DNA from: CAZVEV01 sp964625865
GTDB taxonomy: Bacteria > Planctomycetota > Phycisphaerae > SM23-33
Length of the DNA: 27,114 bases
NCBI GenBank assembly: GCA_964625865.1
Contig: CAZVEV010000051.1
Span: 1-27,114 of the forward strand
Reading direction: 5' to 3'
The notes below the pieces were generated by a model that did no database searches, was not told the DNA's origin, and saw only the letters and a program-made list of their open reading frames with translations. Shown one piece after another: positions 22,466 through 27,114 of the stretch. Position 1 is the stretch's first letter, and each line of letters opens with the position of its first letter. Made by a program: the position numbers and the translations under genes.

Positions 22466-23491
22466 CTATACCGGCACGGGTTGTGGGGCCCGGGGCATCT
22501 GGCCGTAGACCACGATCTGGTCCTTGCCGTTGTCTTTCGCGGTGTACAGTGCCCGATCGGCCATCGTCACCAGTTCATCCGCCGACGCGGGTTTGTTGGA
22601 GGCCAGCGAGGCCACGCCCATCGACAGGGTGAGCCTGCTATCGGTCTGGCCGTACTGACTGCCGGCGATGCTGAGTTCCTCGCGTATTCTCCTGCCGACG
22701 GCCAGCGCGCGCTCGACGGCGGTGTGGGGCAGGAGCAGGACGAACTCGTCGCCGCCGTAGCGGGCGGCGGTGTCGCTCTCGCGCAGGGACGTGCAGATGA
22801 TTCCGGCGGTATCGACGAGGATCTGGTCGCCGACCTGGTGGCCGAACGTGTCGTTGAATTCCTTGTAGTGGTCCAGATCGCACATGCAGCAGGTCAGGTC
22901 GAATCCGTATCGCACGGCCTCGCCGTAGTGGCGATTCAGCAGGTCGCTGAACCGTCTGCGATTGGCCAGCCCCGTGACGGGATCGGTGGCGGCCATCTCT
23001 TCGAGACGCTGGAGCGACTCTTCAAGCTGGATGTTCTTGACCCGCAGTTCGCTGAGCATCGCTTCAAGTTCGCGCTGGAGGCGCGTGTTGTCCATGCGGA
23101 TTCTGTGCTGATCGATGTTCTTGTCGACCAGGACGGGCAGGGCGAAGAGATAGTCGCCGAGTTTGACCACGTAGTCGACGGCGCCGTGGCGGATCGCGTC
23201 GGCGGCGGTGGCCGCGTCGTTTTCCCCGGTGACGAAGATCACGGGGATGTTGACCCGTGCCAGGATCCTGTCGAGCAGGTCCAGGCCGACCATGTCGGGC
23301 AGGTGGTAGTCCTGGAGGACGATGTCGAACTTCTTGAGATCGAGGGCGAGGCACTCGGCGGCGGTGGCCACGGCGGTGATGTGGGTCCCGTCCGGGTCGT
23401 CGTAGTACATGCCCAGTGCTTCACAGGCCAGCAGGCGCTGGTCCTGGTCATCCTCGACGATCAGAATGTGTGGCTGCCTGCGTTCGGTCAT
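22466..23491 (-). CDS. Response regulator with GGDEF diguanylate cyclase output
   Basis: A 341-residue cytoplasmic protein that makes the second messenger c-di-GMP when phosphorylated. The receiver (7-125) has E13/D14/D15, phospho-acceptor D61, T88 and K110. A coiled-coil linker (about 130-168) connects to the GGDEF domain (about 169-330): DPVTGLANRR (170-179), metal-site D205 in CDLDHYKEFND and an intact GGDEF (246-250). The inhibitory I-site RxxD is present (R237-D240, RESD) five residues before GGDEF, so feedback inhibition is expected. Its ATG overlaps the stop of the upstream receiver gene (ATGA). It is the last gene of a three-gene operon and probably the output of the histidine kinase. 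Confidence 0.95.
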   Translation of the reverse strand: MTERRQPHILIVEDDQDQRLLACEALGMYYDDPDGTHITAVATAAECLALDLKKFDIVLQDYHLPDMVGLDLLDRILARVNIPVIFVTGENDAATAADAIRHGAVDYVVKLGDYLFALPVLVDKNIDQHRIRMDNTRLQRELEAMLSELRVKNIQLEESLQRLEEMAATDPVTGLANRRRFSDLLNRHYGEAVRYGFDLTCCMCDLDHYKEFNDTFGHQVGDQILVDTAGIICTSLRESDTAARYGGDEFVLLLPHTAVERALAVGRRIREELSIAGSQYGQTDSRLTLSMGVASLASNKPASADELVTMADRALYTAKDNGKDQIVVYGQMPRAPQPVPV

Positions 23492-23970
23492 GGGTACTGC
23501 TCTGTGCTATGCGCCGGCGTTTTCGGCCCCGCACACCGCAGGGCGCGCCGCGTCGCGAGAGGCCCGAGCACCTGACGGATGGTCCGGGCCATTGTTCTGC
23601 GCAATTCGCTGTGGTCGGTGGACTTCACGGCGTAGTCACCGGCCCCGTTAGCCAGGGCGAGCGTCCGTTGGGCCTCGTCAGCCAGTCCGGTCAGCATAAC
23701 CACGGGCACGTTCACTAGATCGGGATGGGAACGGACGGCCTTTAGTAGCTCTTGCCCGGACATGTCAGGCATTTCCAGGTCGGTGTAGACGATGTCCGCT
23801 CTCGGAGCGGCCAGATGTCGCCCGCGGCGACGGAGGAACTCCAGCGCCTCGGCCCCTCCGCTGACCTCCCACACGCGTGCGGAGGGACACACGTGGCCGA
23901 TCGCCTCGCGCGTCAGGGTGCGGTAGTCGACGTCGTCGTCAACCAACAGGATGGTGATCGGTCTGGGCAC
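23488..23970 (-). CDS. Single-domain response regulator (CheY/Rcp1-like)
   Basis: A 160-residue receiver with no output domain. D11/D12, phospho-acceptor D64 in VYTDLEMPDMSG, T94 and K116 are all conserved. The tail beyond about 138 is basic and probably disordered. The GTG start at 23970 is chosen because GAGAGG lies 4 nt upstream and the receiver begins immediately (PRPITILLVDDD); the frame further upstream is only a shadow of the kinase gene. It overlaps the kinase gene by 32 nt and the cyclase gene by 4 nt. It may be a phosphate shuttle between the kinase and the cyclase, or a phosphate sink. Confidence 0.88.
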   Translation of the reverse strand: MPRPITILLVDDDVDYRTLTREAIGHVCPSARVWEVSGGAEALEFLRRRGRHLAAPRADIVYTDLEMPDMSGQELLKAVRSHPDLVNVPVVMLTGLADEAQRTLALANGAGDYAVKSTDHSELRRTMARTIRQVLGPLATRRALRCAGPKTPAHSTEQYP

Positions 23971-25543
23971 TGTTCCTCTCGTCCTGATTCTGGCGGAACT
24001 CGGGCTTGGCCGGCGGCAAGGTGGCTTCAACCGACAGGGCCACGTGGAACGTCGAGCCCTTGCCCTCCTCGGAGGTGACCCACGCACGTCCGTCGTAGTT
24101 GGCCGCCACGCTCTTGACCAGGGCCAGCCCCACCCCCTTGCCCGGGACCTTGCTGTTGGCGACGCTTTGGGCCCGCCGGAAGACGTAGAAGACCTTGGCC
24201 AACTGGTCCGGGGCAATGCCGGGCCCGTTATCGATGACGCGGAACTCGTGGGCCCCGTCGACCAGTTCGTGCTCGACGATGATCTGCCCGCCGGCATCGC
24301 GGTGCATGTACTTGATCGCGTTGTCGATGAGGTTCTGGAACACCTGGTGCATGCGGCTGGCGTCGACCCAGAGGAAGGGCATGTGGGGGGCGACGACCAG
24401 CTCGATCCGTCGCTGCTTGAGGTCGAAGTCGAAGGTGTCGGCGACCTTCCGGACCAGGCGCCCGATATCGACGACCTCGCGCCGCTGGGGTCGCGTGCGG
24501 ATGCGGCTCAATTCGAGCAACTCGCCGATCAGGGACGTTTCGACCTCCACGTTGGCCCGAATACGGTTGAGCCTGTCCACCGTGTCCTGCGGCAAGGTGC
24601 CCTTGCCCTTCATCACGAGCATGCTGGCGATGCCGGCGATGTTCCGCAGGGGCGCGTTCAGGTCGTGGCTGACGGCGCGGAGGAAGTCCTCTTTCTCGGC
24701 GATCTCGTCACGAAGGCGCCCGTTGGCGACTTCCAGGGCCTGTGTGCGATTGGCGACCTTCTGCTCGAGTTGCTCGTTCGCATCGAGCAGTTCGTCTCGC
24801 ATCTGCGAGACCTCCTGGGCCATCATGTTGAACGCGCCGGCCAACTCCCCGATCTCGTCCACTCGCTTCAGGCTCGTTCGGGCGGTGAAGTCGCCTCGCG
24901 CCAGTTGGCGCGTGGCCCCGACCAGGTCCCGGACGGGCTGGCCCACCACGTGCCAGACCAGCAGATACCCGAACGGAATGGCGCAGGCGGCGATGATCAC
25001 GCCGATGACCATCATCCGGTCACGCAGTTTCCTGAGACTAACGGTCGTCTCGCGGGTATCCAGCACGAGCCTGACCGAACCGGCCAGCCGATCCTTGTAC
25101 CACGTCGCATCGCTGTAGATGATCGGGCGGGCCAATGCGAGCGTGTCACGGTCGAGCCGGCGTGTGGCCGAAACCGACACGGGCAGCCGCAACAAGGGGC
25201 CGAACTTGTCGGGGGCGAAATCCCGTGACGCCGATGCCGCCACCTCCCCTTGGGCGTCCAGCACGGCGATATACTGGATGTTGTCGTTGCGGAGGTACTC
25301 CTTGGCCAGACGCTGCAGCGCGCCGTACCGCTTCTCCGCCAGGTCTCTCTGCGCCGAGTGCCCCAGGGCCTGGGCTATCCGCATCGCGCGGCGGCTGTCT
25401 TCGGCCCCAAGCCACCGGTCGCTCGTGTCGTAGTAGAACCACCCGCCGACGGCCATGGCCGTCAGCACGACGAACGTGAGGATGACGACAGACTTCAACT
25501 GCAGGCTGATGCGAAACGGACTGTCTTTTCGGGGCGTGGTCAT
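23939..25543 (-). CDS. Membrane sensor histidine kinase (HAMP, HisKA, HATPase)
   Basis: A 534-residue inner-membrane kinase. TM1 spans about 17-38 and TM2 about 178-200. Between them lies a periplasmic domain of about 140 residues with a Cache-like phrase (IQYIAVLDAQGEVAASA). The HAMP domain spans about 200-252, then a coiled coil, then the H-box AVSHDLNAPLRNIAG with His293. The ATPase domain has the N-box NLIDNAIKYM (404-413), DNGPGI (438-443) and GKGVGLAL (468-475). The H-box and the VFYVFRRAQ stretch resemble phytochrome-type kinases, whose partners are often Rcp1-like receivers, matching the next gene. The ATG at 25543 is preferred; the frame upstream of it has non-coding composition. The signal sensed is unknown. 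Confidence 0.92.
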   Translation of the reverse strand: MTTPRKDSPFRISLQLKSVVILTFVVLTAMAVGGWFYYDTSDRWLGAEDSRRAMRIAQALGHSAQRDLAEKRYGALQRLAKEYLRNDNIQYIAVLDAQGEVAASASRDFAPDKFGPLLRLPVSVSATRRLDRDTLALARPIIYSDATWYKDRLAGSVRLVLDTRETTVSLRKLRDRMMVIGVIIAACAIPFGYLLVWHVVGQPVRDLVGATRQLARGDFTARTSLKRVDEIGELAGAFNMMAQEVSQMRDELLDANEQLEQKVANRTQALEVANGRLRDEIAEKEDFLRAVSHDLNAPLRNIAGIASMLVMKGKGTLPQDTVDRLNRIRANVEVETSLIGELLELSRIRTRPQRREVVDIGRLVRKVADTFDFDLKQRRIELVVAPHMPFLWVDASRMHQVFQNLIDNAIKYMHRDAGGQIIVEHELVDGAHEFRVIDNGPGIAPDQLAKVFYVFRRAQSVANSKVPGKGVGLALVKSVAANYDGRAWVTSEEGKGSTFHVALSVEATLPPAKPEFRQNQDERNSAQTDHHPVG

Positions 25544-26026
25544 CTCTCGGGGCGGCCCGGGTGGCCTTGGGAGTCCCTGCCCCATGCAGAGACCTCCCGT
25601 CTGGGCCTTATCGGCTCGATCATGTGGGCACTTGGCTAAGGAACGACGTGATGGCGGCAGGGCTCCGGGGGGACTCTGCAGCACGGGGCCCTGCCGCACC
25701 GGACGTGCGCCGCCAGTTGCCGGCGGGCCGGGCCGATACGACCGATCGGCGTCATGTTCCGGAGCGATACGGGAGTCCCGTTGGGGACTCGCGGGCGGCG
25801 CCATCGGGACGAGCAAGCCATAAGCCGTACTGGACACAGGGCTTGCAACTCTGTCGAAGGCAAGGGCGGGCGGGAAAGAAAAACTTGCAAGAATCCCCTT
25901 TTTCTCTTGCAGTGGCCTGCGATTCGGTGTAAACTACGTAGGTCTTAGATGGTAAGCAACACAGGGCGCCCCTGCTCAGGGTAGCCCGTGCTCAACAAGG
26001 ACTGTGTTTCACACCCAACGTAGGTG
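25544..26026. other. Divergent intergenic region with hairpins (483 bp)
   Basis: This lies between the kinase operon (minus) and the sigma-54 activator (plus). It contains an inverted repeat with 10-bp arms GCGGCAGGGC / GCCCTGCCGC (25654-25663 and 25688-25697), a 7-bp stem with a GTTG loop (GAGTCCC / GGGACTC, 25773-25790), three CTTGCA motifs (25842, 25884, 25906) and a plus-strand promoter. No clear minus-strand promoter or gene was found. Confidence 0.6.
25886..25935 (+). promoter_or_regulatory. Candidate promoter and operator of the sigma-54 activator gene
   Basis: TTGCAG (25907-25912), a 17-nt spacer and TAAACT (25930-25935) form a sigma-70-type promoter, with a leader of about 85 nt. 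The inverted repeat TGCAAGA (25886-25892) / TCTTGCA (25905-25911) overlaps the -35 box and could be a repressor or autoregulator site. Confidence 0.5.
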
Positions 26027-27064
26027 ATGAATGTGAATTCGGGTTGTGGAGGAGACAATACAACACGACTTGCGGGTAGCTCACCCCAGTTGACACCAAG
26101 TTGTGGCCCGGGCCTGATCGGCATCAGCGCCCTGTTCCAACAGGTTCTGGATGTCATCGACTCGGTGTCTGGCAACGACTGCGTCGTCTTGCTTGAAGGC
26201 GAATCAGGAACGGGCAAGGAGTTGCTGGCCCGGCGAATCCACGCGGGCTCTGACAGGGCCACTGACCCCTTCATTCCGGTCAACTGTCCCGGCGTCAGCG
26301 AGTCCCTCTTCGAGAGCCAGTTCTACGGCCACGTCAAGGGCGCGTTCACCGGCGCGGCGACCGACACGCTCGGCGTGGTCCGCGCCGCTGAAGGCGGATC
26401 ACTGCTCCTGGACGAAGTGGGCGAACTGCCCCTCCATCTCCAGCCCAAGCTCCTTCGTCTGCTCCAGGAACGCGAGGTCACACCCGTAGGCGCCTCCCGC
26501 CCGATTCCCGTCGATGCACGCTTCATCGCGGCGACAAACCGCAACCTCGCCAGACGCGTTGCCGACGGTTCCTTCCGCAGCGACTTGTACCACCGCCTGA
26601 ACATCGTTCGCATCGAGGTCCCGCCCCTTCGCGTCAGACCCGATGACATCGAACCGCTGCTCGACTACTACATCGACTTCTATGCCGCCGAGTACGCCAT
26701 GACGCCGCGCGTTGTCTCGCAACGGCTCAGGCGCCGCCTGTACGAGTATCCCTGGCCTGGAAACGTGCGGGAACTCTGCGCCTATGTCGAGAGGCTCTAC
26801 GCAACGAACCTCCCGCCCATGCCACCGGCCGAGAGTCCATGGGATGACGGCTACGTCTCGACGCCCCGGCCGGCACCGCTTGAACCGGCGCCTGGACGGA
26901 TGCCCCTGGACACACCGGTCTGCTGCACGCTGGCCGAGGCCGAGGCCAAAGCGATTCGGCACGCCCTCGAGGCAACCGGCTTCAACCGCTCACATGCCGC
27001 CCGCATGCTTGCGATCCATCGCAGTACACTTCTGCGCAAGATGCGAACGCACGGCCTGGACTGA
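26027..27064 (+). CDS. Sigma-54-dependent transcriptional activator without sensory domain
   Basis: A 345-residue AAA+ enhancer-binding protein that drives ATP-dependent open-complex formation by sigma-54 RNA polymerase. Walker A is GESGTGKE (58-65), the sigma-54 contact loop GAFTGA (105-110) is intact, Walker B is LLLDE (126-130), the arginine-finger stretch is FRSDLYHRLN (183-192) and sensor 2 is WPGNVREL (243-250). A Pro-rich linker (about 262-298) leads to a Fis-type helix-turn-helix (about 303-345). Only about 30 residues precede the AAA+ domain, so there is no receiver, GAF or PAS input, and control must come from abundance or a partner. A GTG 3 nt upstream is an alternative start; neither start has a well-placed ribosome-binding site. 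Confidence 0.93.
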   Translation: MNVNSGCGGDNTTRLAGSSPQLTPSCGPGLIGISALFQQVLDVIDSVSGNDCVVLLEGESGTGKELLARRIHAGSDRATDPFIPVNCPGVSESLFESQFYGHVKGAFTGAATDTLGVVRAAEGGSLLLDEVGELPLHLQPKLLRLLQEREVTPVGASRPIPVDARFIAATNRNLARRVADGSFRSDLYHRLNIVRIEVPPLRVRPDDIEPLLDYYIDFYAAEYAMTPRVVSQRLRRRLYEYPWPGNVRELCAYVERLYATNLPPMPPAESPWDDGYVSTPRPAPLEPAPGRMPLDTPVCCTLAEAEAKAIRHALEATGFNRSHAARMLAIHRSTLLRKMRTHGLD

Positions 27065-27065
27065 C

Positions 27066-27100
27066 CGCCCCCACCCCCCCCCCCCCCACCCCCCGCCCCG
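27066..27100. repeat. Poly-C tract (G-quadruplex-prone on the minus strand)
   Basis: A run of 14 C (27074-27087), flanked by further runs of 5 and 6 C, follows directly after the activator stop codon. The complementary strand has at least four G-runs of four or more. The true length may be miscounted, since such tracts are hard to sequence. Confidence 0.85.
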
Positions 27101-27114
27101 GATTCCGCCAGGCC

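Noticed and set aside
23971..24297. An N-terminal extension of the single-domain receiver
   Set aside because: It is a Ser/Arg/Pro-rich shadow of the kinase gene in another frame; a GTG with a ribosome-binding site lies directly before the receiver.
25544..25837. An N-terminal extension of the membrane histidine kinase
   Set aside because: It is Pro/Arg-rich, lies over intergenic hairpins, and the normal kinase N-terminus with TM1 begins just after the ATG at 25543.
25831..25847. A -24/-12 (sigma-54) promoter, TGG...TTGCA, upstream of the activator gene
   Set aside because: The GG and GC are separated by 11 nt instead of the required 10, and the surrounding bases match the consensus poorly.

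Overview
The window is a GC-rich bacterial chromosome fragment with an ordinary housekeeping core. Several traits suggest a Planctomycetota-like organism, perhaps the class Phycisphaerae: a PEP-CTERM-tailed secreted protein, a PQQ-type beta-propeller exported protein, an ApbE-DUF2271 fusion, a URO-D superfamily protein that is not HemE, weak or absent Shine-Dalgarno sites at many genes, and small palindromic elements between genes. The taxonomic placement is inference. A run of ten Ns (11009-11018) shows that this is a scaffold, probably from a draft or metagenome assembly.

Layout. 1-1806 (minus): a YkgJ-type cysteine-cluster protein followed by hisS. 2221-4633 (plus): a PEP-CTERM beta-propeller-like protein and a PQQ-like beta-propeller protein. 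4734-5904 (minus): an HPr phosphocarrier followed by a receiver-TIR fusion, in one operon. 6304-10947 (plus): cimA and valS, nearly abutting; cimA makes the isoleucine precursor citramalate and valS charges tRNA-Val. 11108-15385 (plus): a lipoprotein, a PAS histidine kinase and recG. 15602-18749 (plus): hisI, then a potassium uptake pair (TrkH channel and TrkA/KtrA RCK gate) whose junction carries a 58-bp tandem duplication. 18887-22072 (minus): a URO-D-family protein and ApbE-DUF2271. 22466-25543 (minus): a translationally coupled three-gene signalling operon of membrane histidine kinase, single-domain receiver, and receiver-GGDEF cyclase with an intact I-site. 26027-27064 (plus): a sigma-54 activator with no sensory domain, divergent from that operon.

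Most notable observations. (1) A response-regulator receiver is fused to a CAP12/Pycsar-type TIR-like domain, co-transcribed with HPr; this would make a putative NADase effector answer to phosphorylation instead of a cyclic nucleotide. (2) A roughly 75-bp nested palindromic element occurs four times, each time at the stop codon of a gene and in the same orientation relative to it; the assembly gap falls inside one copy. (3) The trkH-trkA junction is tandemly duplicated so that each unit makes a 17-codon mini-ORF with its own start, stop and ribosome-binding sequence. (4) Two exported-protein genes have promoter-like boxes so close to the start codon that their mRNAs could be leaderless. (5) recG and hisI are separated by a hairpin with 27-nt arms.

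All domain and family calls come from reading motifs by eye; no database search was run.
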